From the NCBI GenBank assembly GCA_029783825.1, contig JAREIK010000345.1, forward strand, positions 474,726-538,725: a DNA stretch of 64,000 nt. Direction: 5' to 3'. Source of the stretch: Sapria himalayana. Its lineage: Eukaryota > Streptophyta > Magnoliopsida > Malpighiales > Rafflesiaceae. A model generated the notes under the pieces. That model searched no databases and was not told the origin of the DNA. It saw only the letters and a list, made by a program, of their open reading frames with translations. Position numbers and translations under genes: made by a program. This document shows, in pieces, positions 50,051 to 61,635 of this stretch; the first letter of the stretch is position 1, and every line of letters starts with the position of its first letter.

Positions 50051-51640
50051 ATATAGACCATTCTATTAATGGGTTTACCTTGAGTGTGAGAGTTTCATTA
50101 TTATCGAGGAGGATGGTGAGATGTAATTCTTGTGACATGTGTGAATTTTTCATGACTCACAAGGTGGTGATAGCTCTTCTGAGTTCACTTTGGCATGCCA
50201 GTAATTGGTGTCTAAGACAATGGAGGCTAGTGAATAAGCATGTGTATACAAAGTAACTATCAAGTGCATTTGATAAAATTGCTCAAAAGGTCTGAGATTG
50301 TAAATGACCCTCATGCAGAGAAAAATTATTGTGTCTGTGGTGATGTACCAAAAGAATAGTTATGAGTGGACAACCATTAAGGAGGGCTCAATGGTGACAA
50401 CCTATTTATATATCATTAGGATGACAAGGGGTCATTGCATAATATATCTCAGCCTTAGTTCAATGTCTAGAATAATATATATCAAACAAGTTAATGGCAT
50501 TACATAAATTATATAAATGACCTTGTACCTAATATTATTTAACAATATGACTATCCATTATATAAAAAATGGGGTGTCTCTTATTGAATAGTTGAATTTC
50601 CAATATAATTTCTATAAGATTGATATCTAGATAAAGACTATTATACTATTTAATGACTCATATACTTGTTTATTTTAATTGATAAGATACTCTCATTAAT
50701 GAGTTTTTGAAATATTATCTAACTAATTAAATTAAATAGAGTAACAAAATCACAACAATAAGAACCTTCTTTATAGATTTTTACATATATCCCAAACATC
50801 ATATAAAGTCTTCTACTCTTCTTGTCTGAATTAATTAATCTCCACCTCAGTTGTGATGTGATTTGAGGTGGGAAGAACTTGCTTAAAATTGGTTAAACCA
50901 GCTCATCACAACTATGAATTGATCCTCATGATAAGTATAAAAACTAGCTCCTTGCTTTGTCTATTAAAGAAAATAAAAATAATCTCAATTTTATTGTACC
51001 CAAGCTAACTCCATTCTTTTTTAGCATGTCATACAATTCCAAAAATATTACAATATGGTTGTTTGGAACCTTTGAAATATGTTATCCATTTTGATATTGG
51101 TGTACCATGATTATGATACTTGGGTTCAATTCAAAGTAATTTACTTGAATTGGTAACATCTTGATCACATAGTAGCTATCTATCAATATTGACCTCCAAT
51201 AATATTTTAGGGTTCAATTTGGAATAAGATAATGAAAATCTTATTAGGTACCTCCATAGTAGCTCTTTCAACTTTCTATCTATATAAATGCCATATAGTT
51301 TTATCTAGTTCTTAGTATATAGTTATTGCTTTAGTTTATATTTTATGGCTGCAAAACAAAAACAAAAAAGAAAACAAACACAAACAAAATAATTACCGAA
51401 TCAACTAAAAATAAGAACCACTCAATTCCCAACAAAGTTACCCATTCAAAATAAAATCAATTCTCAACAATATTGCCAAAATTTTATTGTCACATTGCTG
51501 ATGATGCTAAAAATTATTGTTTCTCGACAATAGTAAAAAAAGCTTGTTATTTATGTTCTATGCATGCTAATTATATTCTACTAGTATATGGGTTATATAA
51601 CTAATAAAATAAATATATTTCAAGATATTAATTCCACAAG
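50051..51640. other. AT-rich stretch without recognised gene
   Basis: No domain, RNA gene or terminal repeat was recognised. Confidence 0.45.
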
Positions 51641-52600
51641 GATTAGTATTAGCTTTGGATTGAATTTTAGTGAAATAACTAAACTCCTTGTGTTGATAAG
51701 ATAAGGTTTGGTCTCAAAAGGATACTTAGAGTCTAGAGTTAGTTTAGTTTCTCATATATGATGATGTTCTCTTTATGGGTGTTATGGTTATACAATACAA
51801 GTTTTTTGGACAAATGGTAAGAAGATAAGGGATCTCTAATCACCTCATTAGCCTTCAAGAGTTATCAATGATGAGTTTTCACTACCATGGATGATTCACT
51901 TGGGATTGTGGTTTAGTAAACTTATAATTGTCTGCCAATGCTTCACAATCACCTAACAATTAAAAACCCTAAGGTTCATACTCATTTTAGGTAATTCATC
52001 AACTCTCTTTGATAGTTTTCTTGACTATGCATATCTATATTATCTATCCAATACTTATAGAGAACACAAGAATGATATGGTAATGGGATTTGTGCTTTCA
52101 TCTTTGTTTGTATCATACTCGCACCAATAAATTTATTCCAACCTAACAATTTCACCCATTGAGGCCATCATAAGAGGAAAGTGGTCAGTAGGTTATCACT
52201 TGTTATAGACACATATGTCCTCTTGCATGTTTTTGGTGGCTTACTTGTCGCCATTTTCCATGTCCAACACAACCCCTCTATTAGCTAATAAAATTATATG
52301 TAAGTCATTTTAAAATACTCTCATATCCATCAATATTCAATATATTACAAAATCAAAAATCATTCATTACAAATTATATTCATCATACATGATTACATAA
52401 ATCAACCCTAGATTTATAAATTAGCCTAATATTGGAAAAGAATTTGAGCAATGTAATTTGGAAATTATTTCATCAAATCAAGTATCCCCGAAGGTAGTAA
52501 ATATTTAGAATATAGAATTCAGTACTGGTTCCTAATCCAATCTATTTCAAGTTCAACTTCTGTGCTTATTTTTCCTACTAGGGTGATATTTATCAAGTCT
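51640..52600 (+). repeat. Diverged direct copy of part of the 61-63 kb repeat region
   Basis: Two landmarks recur in the same order and orientation. TTAATTCCACAAGGATTAG at about 51643 resembles TATCAATCCCTCAGGAATTG near 61198. The block CATCAATATTCAATATATTA...CTAATATTGGAAAAGAATT at about 52330-52450 resembles 62158-62280. The similarity is low but collinear; the block before the LINE may be the other side of the same ancient element. Confidence 0.4.
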
Positions 52601-52859
52601 CCTCTTTTTTGTTTTCTTTTTCTCCCTCGATGATCTTTTGATCTTTTGATCATTTTGCTAAGCCTGCTATTATATCAACAAGTCCTATTTTATTGCAAAG
52701 ATCTTTATTCATCAATGTAGCATGTTTAATTATTTCCAAGTCATGATGCAAAAATGATGTTGACTAAAATTAGTCACATCCTTAAGTATAATGGCACAAC
52801 ATAAAAATAATATCATTATCAAATAAGAGCTCTCAACTTGAAAATTTATAATATCATTT

Positions 52860-53110
52860 ATGTTATAATAATGTCATGACTTTGAAAAATATGTCATGAC
52901 TTTATACTATCAATTAATCTTTGTCACAACTTGTTTCAATGTCATTGTTGAGCTTCAATGCTTTAGATATTACTACAAAAAAATAATGGCACAATTGAAA
53001 TTGTATTTTAGAACAAATGCAATCATGAATTATAAATGTTATCGTGACCATGAAGATGGTGTTGCAATGTAGAATATTGGTGTGATTATATAATAGTGTC
53101 ATGACATATG
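52860..53110. repeat. GTCATGAC cluster
   Basis: Exact GTCATGAC at 52873, 52893 (20 bases apart, both followed by TTT) and 53098, with near matches (ATCATGAC, ATCGTGAC) between and just after. It belongs with the similar clusters at 49 and 63 kb. Confidence 0.6.
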
Positions 53111-53571
53111 ATGAATATCATGACCAATATCTTGATTTATGGTCAAGAAAGACTTGTCATTGCTACTTCAAAAGTATGTACCAGCATTAATGATGATGCT
53201 ACATTGAAAATGTAGCAACTTCATGGTACTTTTCTGCACTTCAATTCTGCATTTCACTAAATATCTTTTGTACTCAATTTACATTTGATTTTATTACTTT
53301 TCATCAAAACTCACCAAAATTTTATTTCCAAGAAATTCATATCTTTTATTGCCCAATTTTCATGCAAATACCACTTGACATTAGCCAAAAACATCCATAA
53401 AAACTTGATACATTTAGTGTAGAATACTTATATTCATAGAAATCATAAGCTCTAACATAGTTAAAAAGTGTTTACAACACAAGAAGGATATATTTGCAGA
53501 GAGAAAATCTATTTTTTTAAATAAACCAATAGGATAAAAAGTTTTTTTCTTAAGACTTCTCATCCCATAGT

Positions 53572-53588
53572 AAGTGAGAGATCCACAT
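53572..53588. repeat. Target site duplication, left copy
   Basis: AAGTGAGAGATCCACAT is repeated exactly at 60143-60159, flanking the LINE; this is the direct repeat expected from target-primed reverse transcription. Confidence 0.95.
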
Positions 53589-53690
53589 CTTCTTCAAAAA
53601 ATGCTCTCAACTTCTAGAGAGAGAAAATCCCACTTTCTAGAGAGAGAAAATCTCCATTTGAGCTCAAATCAAGCTTCTTTCAAGTGCAAA

Positions 53691-54953
53691 ATGGAGCAAA
53701 ATGATTTATTTTTAAAGAATAAATCATTTGCCTTGATAACAAAGGAGCCTGCACCATACTCGCGCACTTTCGGAACAAAAAACGGGAACCCCATTATCGT
53801 TTTTTCAGTCGACGAGTTACAGAAGCTCAAGGAGCCTTATCAATACATGCTTATCGGCAAATTCTCCCACGGCAGGCCTCGCCCAAGCGATATACAACAG
53901 TTCTTCTCCTCTCTGAAGCTCATGGGAAGGGTAAAGCTGGCTGATTATGACGCGAAACATGTGTTTATTCAGTGTTTTTCAGTTGATGATTATTATCGCC
54001 TATGGCACCCTGGAGCATGGCAAGTAAGTGATTTTCTCATGCGCGTGCTGAAATGGACGAAGGACTTCAGTCCAAAGGTGGAGGCGCCTGTTGCTCCGGT
54101 TTGGTTCTCTTTGCTGAACCTTCCTATATACCTGTTTAATGCTAATCCTCTCTATGCGATAACCTCTTGTTTGGGCAAACCTTTGCTTCGGGATGAGGCC
54201 ACTGTGACATTAACTCGGCCAAGTAAGGCTCGAGTATGTGTAAAGTGTAATCTCCTTACTCCTCTGCCTAATGAAATTTGGATAGGAGAGGGAGAAGATG
54301 GACAAAACAATGGCTATTGGCAAAATGTCATACCCGAAAACATGCCCTCATATTGCTTAATCTGTAATATGCTTGGGCATGATAAATCTGAATGTAAAAT
54401 AGATAGAGAGCCGTTAGGAAAGGTGAAAGGGCAAGTAGCTGCAATAAGAAAAGTAGAAACATGGATAAGGAGGGAGGATGTGGCCCCGAAACCTCTAGGT
54501 TTAGGGGATGAAGAAGAGGAGAGTAGGAGAGAGAATGAGAGTTTTTTCTTGGAGGAGGAGGGAGATAGAAGCATTAGGGAGGTAAGTATAGAGGGTAGTA
54601 ATGATGAGAATAAGGAAGAGAGATGGGAGGTGGTGAAATTTAGAAGAAAAAGTGCTAGGAAAAATAAACATAGAAGGGTGTTAAAGGAAAAAATAGAAGA
54701 TTACAGCTGGATAGAGGAGGATCTCCTAGACTTTCCGGATGAAGATTCGGAGGTGTTTAGTTGTCCTCAATTAGGTATAGAGGAAGTTAAGAAAGAGAGT
54801 TACTTAGGAGAAGCGAAGGATGATTTAGAAATGTACGATAAAATTGGTGAAAATTTAACTAAATTTCAATCTATGGAAGCCATAAAGAGAATGGCTATAC
54901 AACTCGGTAAACTAGAAAAATATAATGTATTATCTCAATCTATTCCTCCCTAG
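53691..54953 (+). CDS. LINE ORF1 protein, DUF4283 plus CCHC zinc knuckle
   Basis: The 420-residue nucleic-acid-binding protein of a plant L1 element; it is thought to coat the LINE RNA and act with the ORF2 product. Residues about 37-150 form a DUF4283-type domain (VFSVDELQKL, LIGKFSHGRP, FFSSLKLMGRVKL, LWHPGAWQVSDFLMRVLKW). Around 181-203 is the usual ARVCVKCNLLTPLPNEIWI segment. A CCHC zinc knuckle, C-x2-C-x4-H-x4-C, occupies residues 222-235. The C-terminal half is Glu/Lys/Arg-rich and probably disordered. I chose the ATG at 53691 because its context is good (A at -3, G at +4) and the 23-bp leader repeat upstream is not a multiple of three. An in-frame ATG at 53601 would add 30 residues. 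An upstream GTG lies inside the target duplication, outside the element. The frame is intact. Confidence 0.88.
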   Translation: MEQNDLFLKNKSFALITKEPAPYSRTFGTKNGNPIIVFSVDELQKLKEPYQYMLIGKFSHGRPRPSDIQQFFSSLKLMGRVKLADYDAKHVFIQCFSVDDYYRLWHPGAWQVSDFLMRVLKWTKDFSPKVEAPVAPVWFSLLNLPIYLFNANPLYAITSCLGKPLLRDEATVTLTRPSKARVCVKCNLLTPLPNEIWIGEGEDGQNNGYWQNVIPENMPSYCLICNMLGHDKSECKIDREPLGKVKGQVAAIRKVETWIRREDVAPKPLGLGDEEEESRRENESFFLEEEGDRSIREVSIEGSNDENKEERWEVVKFRRKSARKNKHRRVLKEKIEDYSWIEEDLLDFPDEDSEVFSCPQLGIEEVKKESYLGEAKDDLEMYDKIGENLTKFQSMEAIKRMAIQLGKLEKYNVLSQSIPP

Positions 54954-55029
54954 AGTGCGAGAAATATGAGGAAAGATAAAAAATATGATTCAAAATACAT
55001 AACTAGATTACAATCCAAATTAGGTTTTA

Positions 55030-58000
55030 ATGGATAGATATATGTATTGGAATATTAGAGGGGTGGCAAATAACCCTTCGATAAATAGGCTTAAAAATCT
55101 GATTAAAACATATAAAATTGCCTTAGTAGTTATAGCAGAACCTATGACACAGCAGGATCAAATAATAAAATATAGTAGGATATTAGGGTTTAATAACTCA
55201 TTTTCTAATTTAAATAGTAAACTCTGGTTAATGTGGCATAATAATCTAGACATTGAAATATTAAAAGACACAGAACAAATAATACACTTTAAAATGAATA
55301 AAAATACAGAAGATATAATATCGGTTGTATATGCTAAAAATGATAAAAAAGCTAGGTTGGTTTTATGGGTTGAAATGCGGGATATAGCATCAAAAAACAC
55401 TCCTTGGTTAATAGGAGGAGATTTTAATGTAATTAGAAGTTCTTTAGAGAAGAATGGAGGAAAAACTCCGAACATAATAGCAATGTCTCAATTTAATGAG
55501 GCGATCTCTAAATCAAGTTTAATAGAAATAGCTTATACGGGCTCAAATTACACCTGGTGTAACAACTGGAGTAAAAGAAGGGCAATTTGGGCCAGACTGG
55601 ATAGGGTAATGTGTAATGCTAAGTGGGCAGCCTCGCATGGGTCTACATCACTTAGGCATTTAAGCAGAACCTGTTCAGATCACTCTCCACTTCTTATAAC
55701 AATTCATCATAATAAAAGGAGCACAAGAAGCTTTAAATTTCAAAATATGTGGGGAAAGCATCCAGAATTTGAAAAATTGGTGAAAGAATCTTGGTCAGAG
55801 CCAGCACAGGGTAAACCGATGCAGATTCTAATGTCCAAGTTAAATAGACTTAAAAAACATTTAAAATCATGGAATAAGGAAGTTTTTGGGAATATAAATC
55901 TGAAAATAAAACAAGCAGAAGAGAAGGTAGAAAAATTAGAAATTGAATATGATAATAAAAGTGATGATAAGATTAGACAAGAATTAAATAAGGCTAAAGC
56001 TGAATTGAGTTTAAAATTACATATGGAGGAGGTATACTGGAAACAACGAGCAAAAATTAAATGGTTAAAAGAAGGCGATAGAAACACTAAATTTTTTCAT
56101 AATATGAGTAAAATAAAAACTCAGAAAAATAGAATTAAAGCTTTAAAAAACACGGAAGGAAAATGGATAGAAGAATACAAGCAAATTGGAACTCTCTTTG
56201 AGGAATTTTTTAAATCACACTTATGTGGGCATGTGTCTCACGAAGGGAACTCCTTAATACAGGAGATCAGGGCTTCCATTACACAAGATCAGAATCAAAT
56301 GATGGAAAATATACCAGAGAAGGAAGAGGTAAAAAATGATGTTTTTAATCTTGATAAAGATAGTGCAGCGGGCCTAGACGGCTGGAATAACTATTTTTAT
56401 CAGTTAAATTGGCCCATTATTAAACATGATCTAGTTTTAGCAATTGCCATCTTTTTCGTCGGTGCAGATATCCCTAAAGCCTGGGCAAACTCATACATAG
56501 TTCTTATTCCTAAAAAAGACGCCCCACAGATATGTGAGGATTTCAGGCCAATAAGCTTGTGTAATGCGATTTATAAGATTTTAGCCAAAATAATTCAGAA
56601 TAGGTTAAGTAATATTTTGCCATTAATAATCTCACAAGAACAAATAGGGTTTGTTAAAAACAGACTGATGATTGAAAATATTAGGTTAGCATCAGAAATG
56701 ATGAAAAACATTTCAGCTAAAACAAGAGGGCACAATCTAGCTATTAAGCTGGATTTGTCCAAAGCATTTGACAGGGTTGAATGGGATGTACTTTGCTTTG
56801 TACTGAGAAAATATGGTTTCTCCGAATTATGCATAGATTTAATTTATAGATGTGTTTCGAATGTTTGGGTTAGAATTATTATAAATGGAAATATAGGTGA
56901 AGAATTCAAACCAAAAAGAAGTCTAAGGCAGGGATACCCCTTATACCCCTTACTATTTGATACATATCTAGAATTGCTTATTCTTAATTTAAACAAAAGA
57001 ATGCGGAAGGGAAAATTTTACCTTTTAGACAACCTAAAAATACTCCGAGAATAGGTTGTTTGGCCTATGCTGATGATTTAATAATTTTCACAAATACAAG
57101 TAAAGGATCTATAATATACCTTATAGAATTACTACAACTATTTGAATTAGAAACAGGTCAGGTTGTAAATAAAAAGATGTGTCAGTTTATACTGGGAAAA
57201 AAAGCTTCGGAGAAAGATATAAACAAAATTAAAAATTTAACTGGTTTCACTCAAAATAAGGGAGCTTTAATTTATTTAGGCTGCCCAATATTTGAAGGGA
57301 AATTGAGAGAGGAATATTTAGCACCGCTGCAAGAAAAAATGAGAAAGAAAATAGCAGGTTGGAAAGAGGACTTATTAGGATTTGGGGGACGGATTACATT
57401 AATTTCGCACGTGCTTCAAAGCACGCTGGTTCATATCCTATCCGTAATACACCCTCCGAAGAAATTCACAAATAAAATAGAAATGGAGATGGCAAATTTT
57501 CTATGGGGTAAAAAAGATGGGAAGAATAAAATTCATTGGAAAAATTGGGGAGATATTTGTTATCCAAAAGCAGAGGCAGGTTTAGGAATAATCTCTCTAC
57601 AAGATATGGCCACCGCATGGGATTGTAAAGGATGGTGGAGGTTGAAGGAAAATGATAGTCTTTGGGCAAAATATATGAGGGCATGATATTTAGAAAAGCG
57701 GCCTAAGAAAGTTTCAAATAATTGGAAAGCCTTGGAAAAACAAAAGGAAAAAGTAGTATCTCATTCAATATTAAAAAAGAGTGGTTGGAAATGGATCCTA
57801 ACACCACAAGGTAATTTTACACTTAAATCTGTAAAGGAATTAATTAGGAAAAAAAAGCCCGTTCAATCTATATCTAAATGGGTCTGGAGGGCAAGTATCC
57901 CATAGAAAATGTGCTCGCTAGCATGGAAAGTAACAGCAAATGCAATACCTGTGGATACTAATGTTCAAATAAAGGGCATTAAAATGGTGTCTAGATGTGA

Positions 58001-58904
58001 ATGCTGCTTAGAAGAAGAAAAATCTATGGATCACCTATTTTCGAAAGGTAAAATCACCATACAGGTTTGGAAGAAATTTGATGAAACAAAGCAAATCATT
58101 AAAAGAGAAGATGGTTTAATTGAACGAATTAAAACATGGGAAAAAGTAATTTCTACTAATCCTACTAGAATTTGGCTTAATATGTACTTACCACATGTAA
58201 TAATATGGTGTATATGGAAGGCTCGAAATAGGAGTAGATTTGAAGGAAAGAAAATGGACACGAATGTGATATCACAAGAAATCAGGCAGGAAATAAGTAA
58301 CATATCAAATTTTAATCCTGTAATTTTAAATAAAATAGACATAGAAAAGAAAGCAGAACGGGAATGATTCCTAAATATAAAAATAAATAAACAATATTGG
58401 GCGAAAAGTATCTCTTGGCACAAACATCAGGAAGGAAAACTCTCCTTAAATATGGATGGAAGCTTTAATAGGGACACAAGTATAGCGGGGGGAGGTGGAT
58501 TAATAAGAGATTTTACAGTGACAGTTATGAAAGCTTTTAATACAGTTAGTGTAGCAGCCTCGGCTCTACACTCAGAAATTAGAGTATTAAATATAGGTTT
58601 AACTGTTTGTAAAAAATTAGACTATACGAATCTTCAAATACAGGTAGATTCATTGTTATTAGTTAATTTAGTAACAAAGAAAATATCTCTTTGGAAACAT
58701 GAAGAGGAATTAGAAATTATTTTGAATCTCATAGAAGAACTGAATGCATCAATATTACATATATATATAGAGCTAAACACCCCGGCATACAATCTTGCAA
58801 GGCTAGGATCGCAAAAAGGAGAGGCAGAATATGATGAGGTTACTCTGCCGATAAAAATAAAAGGCCTAGTGGAACTAGACAAGAATGCAATATGTAAGAG
58901 TTAG
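55030..58904 (+). pseudogene. LINE ORF2: endonuclease, reverse transcriptase, RNase H (disabled)
   Basis: This would nick target DNA and copy the LINE RNA into it. Residues 1-225 are an APE-type endonuclease with WNIRG (Asn8), AEP (Glu37), GGDFNV (Asp131, Asn133), RLDRV (Asp191) and SDHSPLL (Asp217, His218). The RT follows: IPKKDAPQICEDFRPISL (residues 494-511), KLDLSKAFDRVEW (573-585), RQGYPLYPLLF, then YADD at 57066-57077. A zinc-binding zf-RVT-like stretch (CECCLEEEKSMDHLF) and an RNase H domain (NMDGSF, HSEIRVL, QVDSLLLV) complete it. Lesions: a one-base frameshift near 57010-57020, so that the first frame stops at 57052-57054 and YADD is in the next; TGA at 57684-57686; TAG at 57903-57905; TGA at 58365-58367. 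Total span is about 1,290 codons, usual for the family. The RT motif has Tyr where GDPLSP is usual, and the last RNase H Asp appears replaced (PAYNLA). Confidence 0.92.
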
Positions 58905-60142
58905 AAAGGGTAGAAAGTGAGAGGTAGTTAAAATATTAATAGATTATATAGGTATAATAGAAGAGGAAAGGTTAATGGTAAAAAATGGGGTTCTCTTGGG
59001 GAATATGGTATAGATGTATTTGTTTTTCTTAGCAGTGCAGCTCACTCAAAGCTTCATTCATTGGGAGGCAAGATTTGTTGGCACATGCAGTCTAAACCTC
59101 ATTTGCTTTATTTCTTTGTTTATTGTATGTTTAAAAGTTTTATTTATGCTTATGAGAACAATGTTGCAAGGTCATGTGTTAATTAATTAGTTAGGATGCT
59201 AGAACATTAGACGTTGGGGTATAGAATAGGTCTTGCTGTCATTAAGGAAGCAAATTTCAGATTTGCTAAGGTTCAACGAGGGTACAGAAATGAAGCGGCT
59301 ATGGGGGAAAAATGGAGCACAAAGTTGCTGGGATACAGCAATGAATTCCAGAAGTCAAGCAAAGGAAGGAAGCAAATTGAACATGAAGATGGCAGGAGTA
59401 AAGAGAAGAATGGAAAAGCGAAAAATAGCAGAACATGGAGGGCAATATAGCGACACATGGGTTAATTTAGATGGGATAATCCTTGGAAGTTTGTATTAGT
59501 TGCTTAGGAAAATTGTATATGGCAAATCACTCAAGCGATGTCCATAATAAAAGTAAAGGGTAGGAAGAAATAGGTTAGGTAGGGGTGGAAGGGAGGTAAA
59601 CATAGAATGTTTGTTTCCTTGTTTTTTCGTTCGCAGGTAATATTACAGGAACATGGCATAAATAGAGAGAAGCAGAGCAGATGGAAAGGATTCGAGGATG
59701 ACGTGTAAGCAAGGCATGGATATAGGTTAAGAAGGGCAGTAGATACGGACCGAGGACAATCACATGGGTCTCAGCTAGGAAGGGCCGAAGCAGGCTAGCG
59801 AGCGGTCAACAAAGGCATGAGAAGGCTTACCCAGATTGGAAAACAACTAGCCAAGGAGATTCTACTAAGGCTAGGCAAAAGAAGACTAGAGAAGGAAGGA
59901 CAAATTTGTAGCAAAATTGCATCAAATTAGCATCAATTATAATCAAGGATAGGACATAAATAAAAACATAAAAGAAGTATCTGAAAAAGAGTGTAAAAGA
60001 AGCTTAAGAGCTTTAGAGTTATTTGTTTTTAGGGAATGGATTAAAAAAGGTGTAAGGGGGTCACGAGTAGATGTAGGTTGTAATCAATGGTATTCCTCCG
60101 CCAAAAGAGAGAGCTAATAATAATAAAACAAACTTTAAAAAA
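58905..60142 (+). other. LINE 3' untranslated region and A-rich tail
   Basis: About 1.2 kb after the ORF2 stop, with no conserved frame; 78- and 88-codon frames at 59.2-59.5 kb overlap each other and carry no motif. It ends with AATAATAATAAAACAAAC and a run of A that merges into the right target duplication at 60143. Confidence 0.8.
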
Positions 60143-60159
60143 AAGTGAGAGATCCACAT
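60143..60159. repeat. Target site duplication, right copy
   Basis: Exact match to 53572-53588. Its leading A bases merge with the LINE tail, so the true boundary may lie one or two bases either way. Confidence 0.95.
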
Positions 60160-61635
60160 TATAGAGAAATCATTTATAAATACGTTCCACTTCATGATTT
60201 AGCTTATTATGAATTAATTTCATTTCTATGAATGAGATCAAATGATTCTATCTTTACTAGAACAACAATGATGGATATAGTTTTTGACTATGTAGAGATA
60301 TCAGATCAAGACTTGTGTGCAACTCCTATTCCTTAGGGGAGGCCCTGCTGGTGTGTTCCTTATCATTTCATGTTTCTTGGCTTTCATAATCTTATATAAC
60401 TTTATGCATTGCCTAAAAGATAAAGGTGACTACATCTTATCAAAAGTAGGGGGAGATCTAAAAATAACTAGACAAATCATGTGACTTATGCTTTGATTGA
60501 ACGTTAGTGCTTGAAAGAGCAAAACAAAACAAAGGAAACCTTACTTGAACAAAATTGCACAAACCTTATGTTTTCATTTCTTTTAATTTTAGTAAGGAAT
60601 CCAATCTCATAATTAATGTAAAAGAGATTCTCCAATCATATTCTATAAAGTATGTTTAATTTGAGTACAAGTGAAAAAAATTAGAAAGGAGCAATACTTA
60701 AAGGAATGGAGAACATGAAGGTGTGTTAGTCAATCATAGCCCTAGTAATTTGCATTCCTAAAAGAAGATTCTATGTTCACCCATTCATTAAATAAACTTT
60801 GATTTTGGAAGTTTAATACTATTCATTCATATAGAAAGAGCTAAGACAAAGCTATAGCATTGAGATCAAACTCACATAACCAATATAAGTCGAGGCTTCT
60901 AACTAACTTAAATAACCGCTAATTAACTAAGGGTGTCGCTTTTCTTTGTATATCCTAGAGTACCACTTCAAGGGAATCAAACATGATAATTGATTGAAGC
61001 TTGATAACTCTCGAGAAGCACATATAATTAGAGGGGTGCAAAGTAATTGATTTATTGCTACCTATTGTACTTTGCTATGATGTCTAGTTATTAGGATTAG
61101 ACAAAGTCCTAAAATCTCATTGGGAAAATGTCTTTTATCTAACTAATAGTGAAAATATATAGACCATAAAAGTACTAATTTAAACTTTTCATCTAGATAT
61201 CAATCCCTCAGGAATTGTGTAGAAATTTTAATCAACCAACTATTAGTCAAATGTTACTCAAGTTAAAAGGAAAAGACTAAGTTTTAGATAAGATTCTTAT
61301 ATTCTAAATTTGGTGCAATATATTTTTCATGATGGTATATATAAATAGTTTGGATATTATTATGTTTGGTTATAGAATTAAAACATGATTTATGTCAAAA
61401 TACTCGTGTCCTATTTCCATACAAGACAATTATCAACTATTGGGCCCTAACCAATATAGTCTCTTCATAATTATCCCCTTGGTACTTTACAACAAAAATG
61501 ACAAATGATCCTTGCTCGATTGTCATTCACAAGTACATAACTTTCAGGCAACTAATCAATTTCTCTTGATGATTACTTCATATATATCTATAGTTTTATT
61601 CTCTACCTTTATATGTCATATAGATAAACTGATGT
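60160..61635. other. AT-rich stretch without recognised gene
   Basis: This is the continuation of the LINE target. No domain was recognised. A segment near 61198 (CAATCCCTCAGGAATTG) resembles 51643 and may be the decayed 3' part of an old LTR element. Confidence 0.4.

Larger units (their letters stand above)
53589..60142 (+). mobile_element. L1-type LINE retrotransposon, 6.55 kb, near-complete
   Basis: The element lies between perfect 17-bp target site duplications. From 5' to 3' it has a leader of about 100 bases, ORF1 (53691-54953), a 76-bp spacer, ORF2 (55030-58904, disabled), an untranslated region of about 1.2 kb, and an A-rich tail that includes AATAATAATAAAAC and a terminal A run. Both reading frames and the RNase H domain place it in the plant L1 group. 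The leader contains a 23-bp tandem repeat (TTCTAGAGAGAGAAAATC at 53612 and 53635). It inserted into older dispersed-repeat DNA. The perfect duplications and few lesions mark it as by far the youngest insertion in the window. Confidence 0.93.

Noticed and set aside
49918..50256. 112-codon plus-strand frame with two close Cys pairs
   Set aside because: Its first third is part of a dispersed repeat also found inverted at 62.57 kb; the remainder has no known domain.
53574..53690. ORF1 start at the GTG at 53574 or ATG at 53601
   Set aside because: The GTG lies in the target duplication, outside the element; the 53601 ATG precedes a 23-bp repeat that breaks frame and has weaker start context.
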